From positions 186,001-250,000 of the forward strand of contig NZ_JAGSPI010000001.1 in the NCBI RefSeq assembly GCF_020381325.1: a stretch of 64,000 nt of DNA, given 5' to 3'. Shown here piece by piece: positions 1-9,138 of this stretch. Every line of letters begins with the position of its first letter. The stretch's first letter is position 1. The notes beneath the pieces were generated by a model. The model was not told the origin of the DNA and searched no databases. It saw nothing but the letters and a program-made list of their open reading frames with translations. The translations under genes and the position numbers were made by a program. The DNA comes from Providencia vermicola (GTDB lineage Bacteria; Pseudomonadota; Gammaproteobacteria; Enterobacterales; Enterobacteriaceae).

Positions 1-2
1 AT

Positions 3-845
3 GATTTTGATTGGGCTGTGGTTGAGCCGTCATCGTATCGCTCTATTATTCAGATGGCAGGGCGAGTGAGGCGACATCGCGAAGGAGAAACAGCGAGCCC
101 CAATATTGCCTTGTTGCAATATAATTGGAAAGGGTTTTTGGATCGTAAAGGCGAAGAGGCATTTTCCAAGCCAGGGTATGAAAACAAACATTTGAGTTTA
201 CAGCTAGCGACCCATGATCTGTGCCAGCTGGTGGATGAGCAACAACTACGGCAGTCTGTCGATGCAATCCCCAGAATTCAGCCTACATCAGACTGGAAAA
301 AGCGGCAACATACCAATTTAGCCTGTTTAGAACATGCGGCTATTGAATGGTTGATGGGAACAGCTCCCGAAAAAACACCCTCTAAAACGACAGTTAGAAA
401 ACGCTCTTCATTTCTATCAGAAGCGACTGTTGCTAAAAACAGACCAACGACACTCTGGGGGTATACCAGTGGGGGTTGGTGGATGACGGCACTTCCTCAA
501 CAGTTTGTTTCTTTTAGAAAAACTCAGCCAGAGATACGTCTATCGCTTATTTTATCAGCCAAAAATAAGCTTCATTTTTGTGAATACAGTCAAGAGAGTG
601 GTTGGGTTGATAACAGCTCAGAATATGGGATTAATTTTCAGCCGTTTGCTGAGTCATTAAAACAGAAATTATGGTTAGTGAGGGATTACCGACAATCTTT
701 AGAAAATAGAGAAAGTGAATACCAGCAAGCGGAGCAACTTTCTAAACAATACGGCGAAATAAGTTTTTTACCCCGCAAAGTGAGTGGAAATTATCTTCAC
801 TATAACGACCAACTGGGGCTTAGCACATTTAAAGTTTCCGAGTAA
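3..845 (+). CDS. cas3: Cas2/3 helicase-nuclease of type I-F CRISPR, C-terminal part (5' end outside window)
   Basis: The reading frame is open from the window edge, so the start lies upstream. Visible near the beginning is DFDWAVVEPSSYRS followed by QMAGRVRRHRE, which is helicase motif VI of the superfamily-2 domain of type I-F Cas3; about 280 C-terminal residues follow. In this subtype Cas3 is normally fused to Cas2, but that part is not in view. The protein is recruited by the Csy complex to unwind and degrade target DNA. It ends 27 bp before csy1 on the same strand, so the genes probably form one operon. Partial only because of the window edge; no frameshift is seen in the visible part. 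Confidence 0.92.
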   Translation, partial: DFDWAVVEPSSYRSIIQMAGRVRRHREGETASPNIALLQYNWKGFLDRKGEEAFSKPGYENKHLSLQLATHDLCQLVDEQQLRQSVDAIPRIQPTSDWKKRQHTNLACLEHAAIEWLMGTAPEKTPSKTTVRKRSSFLSEATVAKNRPTTLWGYTSGGWWMTALPQQFVSFRKTQPEIRLSLILSAKNKLHFCEYSQESGWVDNSSEYGINFQPFAESLKQKLWLVRDYRQSLENRESEYQQAEQLSKQYGEISFLPRKVSGNYLHYNDQLGLSTFKVSE

Positions 846-872
846 AAATTTAAGTCAAAAGGACTATTTATT

Positions 873-2138
873 ATGTTAGATCCAGCAATAGAAGCCTTTT
901 TTGCGGAGCGTAAAGAGGGTTGGCTTAAAAAAAACATCAAGGCATCGATGAATGACGGTGAATTGCAGCAGTTACAGCAGGAGTGTGATGCGGTTTTTTC
1001 GTTAGAGCAATGGCTACCCAATGCAGCGAAGAGGGCGGGGCAAATTTCGTTATCAACCCACCCTTGTACCTTTAGCCATCCAAGTTCAAGAAAGAACAAA
1101 AATGGCTATGTTTCAGCAATACTCGCCAATTGCATACAAGCCAATGATGGTTTTTTGCGCACAGGAAATGTGGTTGTTGAAACGGATGCATTGGGAAATG
1201 CTGCCGCACTCGATGTGTATAAATTTCTCACACTGGAACTACAAGATAATAAAACCGTACTTTCGCATATTGAGGATGAAACCCAGTTAGCAAAAGAATT
1301 GCTTAATCAGGGCGATGAAAGCTATCAGGTACTCAGAGACGGCTTTTTAGCGATGGTCGCAACAGATGAAACGGTCATTACCAGCTCAAAAATCAAACAA
1401 GTTTATTTCCCTGTTTGGATGGAAGATGCGCAATACCATTTATTATCCCCATTAACGCCTTCTGGACTCGTTTTCGAATTACGTAAACGCCTTGATACTA
1501 TTCGCTTTTCTGAACAAACCAAAACATTGCGTGATTTAAAACGTAAAGGGGAATACAGCGAGATTGGCTATAAAGAAATTTATGGGCTGACCACAATAGG
1601 CTTTGGGGGCACTAAGCCGCAAAATATTTCGGTCTTAAATAACCAAAATGCAGGGAAAGCCCACTTATTGGCTTCAGTGCCACCGAAAATTGCGCAGCGA
1701 CAACGCTATATGCCAACCTATGATTTCTTTACTAACAGCCTAAACCCTTGGCAGGTAAAAGAAACCTTGGAGGCATTTCATGGGTTAATTCGTCTACCAA
1801 AAGAGCAGCGAGGGAGCCGCTTTATTGAATTCAGAAATAGACGCATCCATGAGTATATGGACTACCTAATGTTAATGATGTGGGAAGTAAGACGCCAGTT
1901 TGAACAAACCAATACACCATTGCCCACTCAGCTACCAAAAGAGCAACAAATTTGGCTATTCCCCGACCAACCGCGCAATAATTCAGATGAATGGCTATCT
2001 GTGATTATCAGCCTAATCACTCAGCAGTTTATACGGCATTACAAAAAAGTTCTGGGGAAAAAAGCGATTAAGTTGGGGAGTGATGAATTTGCGGCCATTG
2101 AAGAGGTTATTGCACTGAATAAGGAGCTGTTACGATGA
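873..2138 (+). CDS. csy1: Csy1 (Cas8f), large subunit of type I-F Cascade
   Basis: A protein of 421 aa, close to the roughly 430 aa usual for Csy1. Position directly after cas3 and before csy2, csy3 and csy4 fixes the identity, since this order defines subtype I-F. In the family Csy1 forms a heterodimer with Csy2 at the 5' handle of the crRNA and takes part in PAM recognition. The ATG at 873 follows an AAAAGGAC Shine-Dalgarno-like stretch. The stop overlaps the csy2 ATG by four bases (ATGA), which suggests translational coupling. I see no truncation. Confidence 0.93.
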   Translation: MLDPAIEAFFAERKEGWLKKNIKASMNDGELQQLQQECDAVFSLEQWLPNAAKRAGQISLSTHPCTFSHPSSRKNKNGYVSAILANCIQANDGFLRTGNVVVETDALGNAAALDVYKFLTLELQDNKTVLSHIEDETQLAKELLNQGDESYQVLRDGFLAMVATDETVITSSKIKQVYFPVWMEDAQYHLLSPLTPSGLVFELRKRLDTIRFSEQTKTLRDLKRKGEYSEIGYKEIYGLTTIGFGGTKPQNISVLNNQNAGKAHLLASVPPKIAQRQRYMPTYDFFTNSLNPWQVKETLEAFHGLIRLPKEQRGSRFIEFRNRRIHEYMDYLMLMMWEVRRQFEQTNTPLPTQLPKEQQIWLFPDQPRNNSDEWLSVIISLITQQFIRHYKKVLGKKAIKLGSDEFAAIEEVIALNKELLR

Positions 2139-3079
2139 GCTCAACTTTTATACTTAAACTTCCTCATATCAACATTCAAAATGCCAATGCATTATCAAGT
2201 CCATATACCATTGGTTTTCCTGCAATGACCGCTTGGCTCGGGTTTATGCATGCCCTTGAGCGTAAACTACGGGAAATTGATGGTCTGAATATTATATTGG
2301 GTTCAATTGGGGTGATTAGTCATGAATGTGATTTACAAACCTATCGTGGGCCGAATGATTATGTAAGTTCAATTGTCGGGACGGGGAATCCATTAAACAA
2401 TGATGGGACGCGTTCTGCATTTATCGAGGAAGCCCGTTGCCATTTAAACGTGTCATTACTGATTAAATATGGCATAGGGAATGAGGGCGAAGTACAAGCT
2501 CTTCCCGCCGATTCAACTATTTTGCAAACCATTTATGACTTGGTTTTGACGATGAAATTGGCAGGTGGTGACATCCTTTCCTTAGGGAAGCCGTCAACGC
2601 ACATTTTGCGCCCAGATGATCCCGAAGGAAAATCAAAGCAAAGTTTGCTCAATAGTCTCATGCCAGGTTATGCCTTAATTGAACGGCGTGACTTAATGAT
2701 TGAAGCCATGGAAGAAGGGCAAGACGCCATGGATGCCTTAATCGATTATGTTGCAGTTGAAAACCGATGTGTTGAAGCAATCAAGGAGGATGAGGCAAAA
2801 ACGCATTTTGAATGGCGTAGTCAACGCAAAGCATCTGGTTGGATTGTGCCTATCGCAACGGGGTATCAGGGGATTTCCCCATTAGCCCAAGCGAAAAACC
2901 AGCGAGACGAAAAAACACCTCACCGATTTGCTGAAAGCATCGTGACGTTAGGTGAGTTTATTTTGGTAAACCGCGCTAACCAAATTGATGAAATTTTGTG
3001 GGAATACGTTTATGACGAATCCCATGACCTTTATTTATGCCAACAAGTGGTATCTAAATTTATTTCGAGTGGAGAATAG
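2135..3079 (+). CDS. csy2: Csy2 (Cas5f) subunit of type I-F Cascade
   Basis: A 314-aa protein, near the family norm of about 320. The N-terminus (LKLPHINIQNANALSSPYT) is the characteristic opening of Csy2, and the repeated Gly-rich segments suit a RAMP fold. In the complex it pairs with Csy1 and caps the 5' end of the crRNA. It overlaps csy1 by four bases and is followed three bases later by csy3, so expression should be tightly coupled. Confidence 0.93.
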   Translation: MSSTFILKLPHINIQNANALSSPYTIGFPAMTAWLGFMHALERKLREIDGLNIILGSIGVISHECDLQTYRGPNDYVSSIVGTGNPLNNDGTRSAFIEEARCHLNVSLLIKYGIGNEGEVQALPADSTILQTIYDLVLTMKLAGGDILSLGKPSTHILRPDDPEGKSKQSLLNSLMPGYALIERRDLMIEAMEEGQDAMDALIDYVAVENRCVEAIKEDEAKTHFEWRSQRKASGWIVPIATGYQGISPLAQAKNQRDEKTPHRFAESIVTLGEFILVNRANQIDEILWEYVYDESHDLYLCQQVVSKFISSGE

Positions 3080-3082
3080 GTA

Positions 3083-4105
3083 ATGGCGAAGAATAATGAT
3101 GTTGCATCTGTTTTAGCATTTGAAAAAAAACTGGTTCCGTCGGATGGATACTTTTATGGAACACGTTGGGATGATAAATCGCAATTTGCGCCATTATCAT
3201 TACAAGAAAAATCCGTTCGTGGCACGATTTCAAACCGTTTAAAAGGTGCGGTAAAAAACGACCCGTTGAAATTAAATGCAGAAGTTGAAAAAGCTAATTT
3301 ACAAACGGTGGATGCATGTGCACTCGGTACTGACCAAGACACCTTAATGCACCAATTTACCTTAAAAGTATTGGGAGGCGTTGAAACACCATCGGCTTGT
3401 AATAATGCGCTTTTTAAGCAGAGTTACAGCAAAGCAGCGACTGGCTATATTGAAAATGAAGGGTTTAAAGAGTTGGGGTACCGCTATGCGCACAATATTG
3501 CCAATGGGCGTTTTTTATGGCGTAACCGTGTGGGCGCAGAAAACATCGAAGTTATCGTAAAAGCATTAAATGCAGGTAATGAAGAACAGTGGGTCTTTGA
3601 TGCGACACAACACAGTATTCATAATTTCGATAAACGCGATGAAAATATTAATAAGTTGGGTGAACGAATTTCAGCGGCCTTATCGGGTAAAAACCCAGCA
3701 CTATTACTGGAAATAACCACATTTGTTCAACTCGGCAAAGCCCAAGAAGTTTATCCAAGCGAAGAGCTGGTGATGGATAAAGGTAAAGGGGATAAAAGTA
3801 AAATCCTTTACCACGTCAATGAGCATGCAGCTATGCACTCACAAAAAATTGGTAATGCACTGCGCTCTATCGACACTTGGTACCCCGCTTACGGTAGCGA
3901 AAGTGGCGCTGGGGCGATTGCTATCGAGCCTTACGGCGCGGTGACCAACCTAGGTACAGCTTATCGAACACCAAAAGATAACCAGGATTTTTATACCCAT
4001 TTTGATAAATGGGCACGAGGCGAAAAATTGGTTCGTGTTGAAGACGAACATTATGTGATGGCGGTGTTGGTTCGTGGTGGTGTCTTTGGTGAAAGCGATA
4101 AATAA
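3083..4105 (+). CDS. csy3: Csy3 (Cas7f) backbone subunit of type I-F Cascade
   Basis: A 340-aa protein, matching the usual Csy3 length. Recognisable segments include SVLAFEKKLVPSDGYF at the start and the central QSYSKAATGYIENEGFKEL and RFLWRNRVGAENIEV blocks. Six copies form the helical backbone along the crRNA in the known complex. It starts three bases after csy2 and ends eight bases before csy4, so it is the third gene of a compact operon. Confidence 0.95.
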   Translation: MAKNNDVASVLAFEKKLVPSDGYFYGTRWDDKSQFAPLSLQEKSVRGTISNRLKGAVKNDPLKLNAEVEKANLQTVDACALGTDQDTLMHQFTLKVLGGVETPSACNNALFKQSYSKAATGYIENEGFKELGYRYAHNIANGRFLWRNRVGAENIEVIVKALNAGNEEQWVFDATQHSIHNFDKRDENINKLGERISAALSGKNPALLLEITTFVQLGKAQEVYPSEELVMDKGKGDKSKILYHVNEHAAMHSQKIGNALRSIDTWYPAYGSESGAGAIAIEPYGAVTNLGTAYRTPKDNQDFYTHFDKWARGEKLVRVEDEHYVMAVLVRGGVFGESDK

Positions 4106-4113
4106 GGTGGCTT

Positions 4114-4749
4114 ATGAATTATTATCAGGACGTCACCTTATTGCCTGACTCGACGGTTCCTTTGGATTTCCTGTGGCAAAAGGTTTACCAGCAAATCCAC
4201 ATTGCGCTGGTGGATAACCAATCAAAACAAGGGGAAAGTGGCATTGCAGTTGCGTTTCCCGAATATGGTTGTGTAGGTTTTCGTTTAGGTAAGAAAATCC
4301 GTTTGCATGCTAGTGGACAAAGTGAGCTTGAGCAACTGGATTTACCAAAATGGTTAGCGAGGCTGGCAGATTATGTGCATATCAAGTCAATATTGCAGGT
4401 TCCCGAGCAATCTGTACCGGTGAGTTATATTCGGCGTCATGTAAAAGGAAAAAACCGAATAGAGGCGGATATGCAGAAAAAAGCGCAGCTATGGTCGGCG
4501 AAGACAGGGCAATCGTTGGATACCTGTTTAGAGGCGTTATCCAAAAGCAAGCCTAAGGCCAACAATCGCTTACCCTTTATTTGGGTTGAAAGTTTACACA
4601 CCAAGCAAACTGAGGGTGGCGGGCGACCTTTTCCGTTGTTTATTGAAAGGCTGGAGTCAGCACAAGAGCAAAAAGGGCCATTTAATTGTTACGGTTTAAG
4701 CCAAGTGACGAATGGCTTAAATTTGGTTGCAACGGTTCCTCATTTTTGA
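4114..4749 (+). CDS. csy4: Csy4 (Cas6f) CRISPR RNA endoribonuclease
   Basis: A 211-aa protein, a little longer than Pseudomonas aeruginosa Csy4 (187 aa). His29 (in YQQIHIAL) falls at the same residue number as the catalytic histidine of that enzyme. The family cleaves pre-crRNA at the 3' base of the repeat hairpin and stays bound to it. The repeat in the neighbouring array has the CTGCC/GGCAG stem this enzyme needs. Last gene of the cas operon, 130 bp before the first repeat. Confidence 0.94.
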   Translation: MNYYQDVTLLPDSTVPLDFLWQKVYQQIHIALVDNQSKQGESGIAVAFPEYGCVGFRLGKKIRLHASGQSELEQLDLPKWLARLADYVHIKSILQVPEQSVPVSYIRRHVKGKNRIEADMQKKAQLWSAKTGQSLDTCLEALSKSKPKANNRLPFIWVESLHTKQTEGGGRPFPLFIERLESAQEQKGPFNCYGLSQVTNGLNLVATVPHF

Positions 4750-4879
4750 CCTTTATTTTTTGCTCTTTAAAAATAGATTTTAAAATCAATAAGCTATAAA
4801 ACGGATAAAATAAAAGGGTATTTTTTAATAAATACCCTTAACGCATTGTTATCACATGTTTTTTGCTTTAAAGTTTATA
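4750..4879 (+). promoter_or_regulatory. CRISPR leader with perfect hairpin
   Basis: AT-rich spacer between csy4 and the first repeat. It holds a perfect 10-bp stem, AAGGGTATTT (4814-4823) with AAATACCCTT (4830-4839), and an IHF-like sequence AATCAATAAGCTA near 4784. It lies on the side of the array with identical repeats, opposite the degenerate end, which is where a leader and adaptation site belong. The hairpin may also end csy4 transcription, though no U-tract follows it. Confidence 0.65.
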
Positions 4880-6047
4880 GTTCACTGCCGCATAGGCAGC
4901 TTAGAAACTGCCATGGTGCTCAATAATCTGAGCGTGGTCGTTCACTGCCGCATAGGCAGCTTAGAAAAACTTCTGGCATCTCGCCCCTAAACACCTAATG
5001 TTCACTGCCGCATAGGCAGCTTAGAAAAACTTTTACATTATCATCAGGATCATAAGGGTGTTCACTGCCGCATAGGCAGCTTAGAAAAAAAGTTGATAAC
5101 GTATCATGAACGCCAAAAAGTTCACTGCCGCATAGGCAGCTTAGAAAACAGCTTGATGAAAGGGCATTTGTGCTGCGTTGTTCACTGCCGCATAGGCAGC
5201 TTAGAAATCATCACTGAAATGCCAATCTCTAAAGCAGATGTTCACTGCCGCATAGGCAGCTTAGAAAGACACGCATTTGCTCCAGGAGCACGCTAAGTTG
5301 TTCACTGCCGCATAGGCAGCTTAGAAAGTCAACGAGCTGCTTATCAAGCATGAAAGACTGTTCACTGCCGCATAGGCAGCTTAGAAAGTCAATCATGCGA
5401 TGAATGACGCGATATCTCGGTTCACTGCCGCATAGGCAGCTTAGAAAAGTTTGTTTGCCAGTTGGACAAACCCTTTTCCGTTCACTGCCGCATAGGCAGC
5501 TTAGAAAATCTCTATCTCCTATCTATTAATCAACTCACCGTTCACTGCCGCATAGGCAGCTTAGAAACATCAGCAATAGGCTGAGGCACAGGCAAATCAG
5601 TTCACTGCCGCATAGGCAGCTTAGAAAACGGTCAGAGCAAAATTATTATTCGAGATATGGTTCACTGCCGTACAGGCAGCTTAGAAATTTGCAGCGCAGG
5701 AACTCGACGAAAGAAATTAGTTCACTGCCGCATAGGCAGCTTAGAAAGCACATGCCAGAGAAATCCCCTTACGAAATTAGTTCACTGCCGTATAGGCAGC
5801 TTAGAAAAGATTGAATAATCGCTATTGCTTTTAAACAATGTTCACTGCCGTATAGGCAGTTTAGAAAACGGCTACGCAAGCCGATTATGAGTGATGGTTG
5901 TTCACTGCCGCATAGGCAGCTTAGAAATGTTTAATCAGGATGAAGTGGACGACTATAAAGTTCACTGCCGTACAGGTAGCTTAGAAAATAAGTAAGCCCT
6001 TCGATGTAACTGACAGACTGTTCACTGCCATACAGGCAGCCTAGTGC
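4880..6047 (+). CRISPR. Type I-F CRISPR array, 20 repeats and 19 spacers
   Basis: Twenty 28-bp repeats start at 4880, 4940, 5000 and every 60 bp up to 6020, so every spacer is exactly 32 bp. The repeat opens GTTCACTGCCGCATAGGCAG and ends CTTAGAAA; CTGCC and GGCAG form the Csy4 hairpin. The first 13 repeats are identical. Variants appear only distally (loop changes at 5660 and 5780, more at 5840 and 5960), and the last repeat at 6020 is degenerate in its 3' third. This polarity puts the leader at the csy4 side and transcription on the plus strand. Confidence 0.98.
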
Positions 6048-6323
6048 TACGGCTTAGAAGGCCGTTGTTCACACTTCAATTTATCCATCATTGTTCGCTG
6101 AACAATAATTAAATCCATCTATTAATAATTGATATTTATTTAAGCGAATTTCTTCAATAGGTTAGTGATGCGTTTAATGCGAAATATATCTTGCTACTAT
6201 CACTCGATAGCTTAGAAATGAAACAAGATACGGGTATTTATCACTGCCATGTAGGCAGTTTCGGACATAGTAGTAAACCTGAAAAAAGAGACGGGTTTTA
6301 ACTGCTTTAATGAGGGGAATTAT
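6048..6323 (+). repeat. Decayed CRISPR repeat relics downstream of the array
   Basis: At 6239-6266 a sequence keeps TCACTGCC and GTAGGCAG, the repeat hairpin, with a lost 3' end. At 6205-6218 CGATAGCTTAGAAA matches the 3' end of the repeat. A CTTAGAA also stands at 6053, a few bases after the broken terminal repeat, as if that repeat had been interrupted. No gene is recognised here. Confidence 0.6.
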
Positions 6324-6386
6324 ATGGAAATCATCATCAATTTTTCTTGGGTTACATTAATTATCAGATTCACAAAGTGGTACTGA
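6324..6386 (+). CDS. Possible 20-aa hydrophobic peptide (tentative)
   Basis: A short frame of 20 codons begins with ATG eight bases after a GAGGGGA Shine-Dalgarno-like sequence (6312-6318). The product starts MEIIINFSWVTLIIRF and ends in a basic aromatic tail, which would suit a tiny membrane peptide. I do not recognise it. It sits alone between the CRISPR array and the end of fliR on the opposite strand. Chance is a fair alternative because the only evidence is the ribosome site and hydrophobicity. Confidence 0.25.
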   Translation: MEIIINFSWVTLIIRFTKWY

Positions 6387-6421
6387 TAATAAACTAATGC
6401 TGATTGACTGAGTATCGATAC

Positions 6422-7201
6422 TCAAACAAACAAATTAAACATCAGTGAAAGCTGCTCGAACGCTTGGTGGATAAGGCGTTCGGTATAGCGAGGGAGGATG
6501 GAAATAATCAGCCCTAGCATACTGATACCGATGGTCAGGGTGAGTGGGAAACCAACCACGAAAACAGACAGTTGTGGGGTCATGCGGTTGAGAATGCCCA
6601 GTGCAAGGTTGAGAATTAAAAACAGTGTAATAAAAGGTAGGGCTAGCATTAAGCCATTAATAAATATGGTGTTGGCGAATTGAGCGAATACCCAAAAACC
6701 ATCGCGGTTTAGAGGGTTGGTTTGAATGGGGAGCAATTCGAATGAATTCACCACAATATAAATTAGCCATAAATGGCCATCAAAGGCGAGAAACAACAAA
6801 ATAGTAATTACGTTGAAAATACGCCCTAAAATTGGCATGTTTGGGCCGCCAGTTGGGTCAAAAAAGGTGGCGAACGACAATCCCATTTGCAAACCAATCA
6901 CTTCCCCTGCATGACGAACTGCAGCAAACGCCATCTGCATGGTTAATCCCATTGCGATGCCAATCACCATTTGTTGCACTATCACCCATAAGCCCATCGC
7001 CGAAAATAATGGAATATTTACGACGGGAAGTTGCGGCGAAACAATCAAGACAACAAAAAAGGCAAGGGCGACACGAACCTTGGTAATGGCTTGTTTTTCA
7101 TTGAAAAAAGGCGCTGTACCCAGCAGCGCTAAGAGGCGTATAAATGGGTAAAAACCTTGGCTAAGCCAGAGGGTCAGGGTTTCGCTGGTAATGGTTAACA
7201 T
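6422..7201 (-). CDS. fliR: FliR, flagellar type III export gate protein
   Basis: A 259-aa polytopic membrane protein, the family length. The block IGLQMGLSFATFFDPTGG is the signature of FliR/SctT proteins. With FliP and FliQ it forms the conical export gate inside the MS ring through which rod, hook and filament subunits leave. Last gene of fliLMNOPQR; it starts two bases after the fliQ stop. Confidence 0.96.
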   Translation of the reverse strand: MLTITSETLTLWLSQGFYPFIRLLALLGTAPFFNEKQAITKVRVALAFFVVLIVSPQLPVVNIPLFSAMGLWVIVQQMVIGIAMGLTMQMAFAAVRHAGEVIGLQMGLSFATFFDPTGGPNMPILGRIFNVITILLFLAFDGHLWLIYIVVNSFELLPIQTNPLNRDGFWVFAQFANTIFINGLMLALPFITLFLILNLALGILNRMTPQLSVFVVGFPLTLTIGISMLGLIISILPRYTERLIHQAFEQLSLMFNLFV

Positions 7202-7203
7202 TG

Positions 7204-7473
7204 TTAGCCAATGATGAAGGGTAAATTACTGAGTAAAGTGCGCATGTAATCAATCAGTAGATTGAGCATCCACGGGCCAGCAATAATGATCACCGAAATC
7301 ACGGATAAAATTTTGGGGATAAAAGATAAGGTCATCTCATTAACTTGGGTGGCAGCTTGTAATAAGCTGATAATCAAACCTGCCGCGAGGGCGGCAAGTA
7401 ATAACGGTGCTGCTAGCATTAGTGCGATTTTCATCGCTTCTGTTCCCATCGCCATTACGGATTCAGGTGTCAT
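7204..7473 (-). CDS. fliQ: FliQ, flagellar export gate protein
   Basis: An 89-aa protein with two hydrophobic helices, as in all FliQ/SctS proteins; it opens MTPESVMAMGTEAMKIAL and contains QAATQVNEMTLSF. Four copies take part in the FliPQR gate. It lies between fliP (8 bp upstream) and fliR (2 bp downstream) in the usual order. Confidence 0.96.
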   Translation of the reverse strand: MTPESVMAMGTEAMKIALMLAAPLLLAALAAGLIISLLQAATQVNEMTLSFIPKILSVISVIIIAGPWMLNLLIDYMRTLLSNLPFIIG

Positions 7474-7481
7474 AATTGCTC

Positions 7482-8225
7482 CTAATTAAAAAAGCTTTGC
7501 GATAATGAGCCAAGCAATAATTGCCAGCCATCGACGAGAACAAATAACATCAGCTTAAATGGCAATGAAACTGTTGCTGGGGGAACCATCATCATCCCCA
7601 ATGCCATCAGGACGCTGGCGACCACTAAGTCTATGATCAAAAACGGAATAAAAATCGTAAAGCCTATCTGAAAGGCGGTTTTTAGTTCACTGGTAATAAA
7701 CGCAGGGACTAAAATACGCAGCGGTACATCTTTGGCTTCTTGGATATCGCCTACCTTGGCGATACGTGCAAATAACGCAAGGTCAGATTCGCGCGTTTGC
7801 CCTAGCATAAAAGTACGTAACGGTGCCGTACCTTTTTCCAGTGCTGTTTCAAGGCTGATTTTGTCTTCGCTAAAAGGCTGGTAAGCTTCACGATAGACTT
7901 GGTCTGCAACAGGGGACATCACGAAAAAAGTCAGGAACAGCGCTAAGCCAAGTAGCACTTGGTTAGGTGGGGCAGATGGCGTCCCTAACGCGTTTCGTAG
8001 CAAGCCCAGCACGATAATGATGCGTGTAAAACTGGTCATCATTAACAGTAGCGCGGGGATAAACCCTAATAACGTTAAAAACAGCAAGGTTTGGACGGGT
8101 AACGACCAAGTTTGTCCGCCATCAGCTAAACTGTGGCTGATGACCGCAGGTAACGCTGCAAAAGCGGAATGGGGTAAAGCAAACAGAAGCGCAGCAACAA
8201 ACAACGCGTTTTTTACAGGTGACAT
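7482..8225 (-). CDS. fliP: FliP, flagellar export gate protein
   Basis: A 247-aa protein with a cleavable signal peptide (residues 1-23, ending HSAFA) and four membrane segments. The stretch [20 protein letters not shown] and the Pro-rich [19 protein letters not shown] are FliP signatures. Five copies build the outer part of the export gate. It follows fliO with a 12-bp gap. Confidence 0.97.
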   Translation of the reverse strand: MSPVKNALFVAALLFALPHSAFAALPAVISHSLADGGQTWSLPVQTLLFLTLLGFIPALLLMMTSFTRIIIVLGLLRNALGTPSAPPNQVLLGLALFLTFFVMSPVADQVYREAYQPFSEDKISLETALEKGTAPLRTFMLGQTRESDLALFARIAKVGDIQEAKDVPLRILVPAFITSELKTAFQIGFTIFIPFLIIDLVVASVLMALGMMMVPPATVSLPFKLMLFVLVDGWQLLLGSLSQSFFN

Positions 8226-8237
8226 GCGAGCTTCCGA

Positions 8238-8702
8238 TTACTTATACAAAGGAGTCACTGACGCTGCAAGGTTCGCAGCATCTTGTTTTTTCTTGAAAAC
8301 AGATTGAAACGTCAGTGGTTCATTTATTGAAACGGGTAAATGCTCAGTTTTTACAGGGTATTGATGTAGCACATTGATGTTTTGCGCCGTCACCCCAAGA
8401 ACCAAACATTCATTATTCACTTCGACCACGACAACCCGTTCTTTATTGCCTAATGAGCAACTGCTTTTGACTTTTATCAGCGAGTCTTTGCCAAATTTTT
8501 TCGGGGCGAATCCCAGTTTTTTAACCAACCAAGCACCAGCGAGGATCAGCAAAATAATGCCACCAAGTGAGCCTGAAATTTGCACCAAACTATCATTTTG
8601 GTTAATGGCTGGTGCATTCGGCTCACTGAGCGAAATCGTATTGGATAAAAATGGTGCCGTTTGCGCTGGCGTCACTGGTTCGATTTGCGAAAACATTGTC
8701 AT
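8238..8702 (-). CDS. fliO: FliO, export gate assembly protein
   Basis: About 154 aa from the ATG at 8702, which has AAGGG nine bases upstream; a TTG two codons earlier is less likely. One membrane helix lies around residues 50-70 (GSLGGIILLILAGAWLVKKLG). The C-terminal SNKERVVVVEVNNECLVLGV-type segment is typical of the FliO domain. FliO is the poorly conserved scaffold for FliP assembly. Position between fliN and fliP supports the call. Confidence 0.88.
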   Translation of the reverse strand: MTMFSQIEPVTPAQTAPFLSNTISLSEPNAPAINQNDSLVQISGSLGGIILLILAGAWLVKKLGFAPKKFGKDSLIKVKSSCSLGNKERVVVVEVNNECLVLGVTAQNINVLHQYPVKTEHLPVSINEPLTFQSVFKKKQDAANLAASVTPLYK

Positions 8703-8721
8703 TGGCAATTGCCCTTGTATT

Positions 8722-9138
8722 TTAACGACTCAAGCGGCGCATACGTTCTGAAGGCGTAATGATGTCAGTAATACGAATACCGTAATTATCTGAAACCACA
8801 ACAACTTCACCCTGCGCAATTAAATAGCCGTTGATTAAAATATCCAGAGGTTCGCCCGCTAAACCATCTAAAGATACCACAGAGCCTTGGGATAAACTCA
8901 GCAGCTTTTTAATGGTCATTTTGGTGCGACCTAGCTCAACCGACAAGCGAACGGGAATGTCCATAATCATGTCGATATCGGAGAGCTGATTTAATGGGTT
9001 TTGCCCATCAAAGTTATCAAAAGCCTGTGCACCAGCAGAGGCGGATTCCGCTTTTTTTTGCTGTTCTAACGCTTCAGCCCACAGGTCTTCACTGTCGTGA
9101 TTGGTTGATGCATCAGGAGAGTTCTTCGCCTCACTCAT
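8722..9138 (-). CDS. fliN: FliN, flagellar C-ring switch protein
   Basis: 138 aa from the ATG at 9138, which overlaps the fliM stop by eight bases and has GAGGAAAG upstream; a longer frame from 9153 lacks a ribosome site. The start MSEAKN matches the enterobacterial pattern, DLWAEALEQQ follows, and the C-terminal SpoA domain carries QGSVVSLDGLAGEPLDILIN. FliN forms the lower part of the rotor with FliM and docks the export ATPase through FliH. Confidence 0.97.
   Translation of the reverse strand: MSEAKNSPDASTNHDSEDLWAEALEQQKKAESASAGAQAFDNFDGQNPLNQLSDIDMIMDIPVRLSVELGRTKMTIKKLLSLSQGSVVSLDGLAGEPLDILINGYLIAQGEVVVVSDNYGIRITDIITPSERMRRLSR

Noticed and set aside
5093-5296. 67-codon open frame inside the CRISPR array
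   Set aside because: It reads through repeats (CRIGSLE three times) and exists only because the 60-bp period is a multiple of three.
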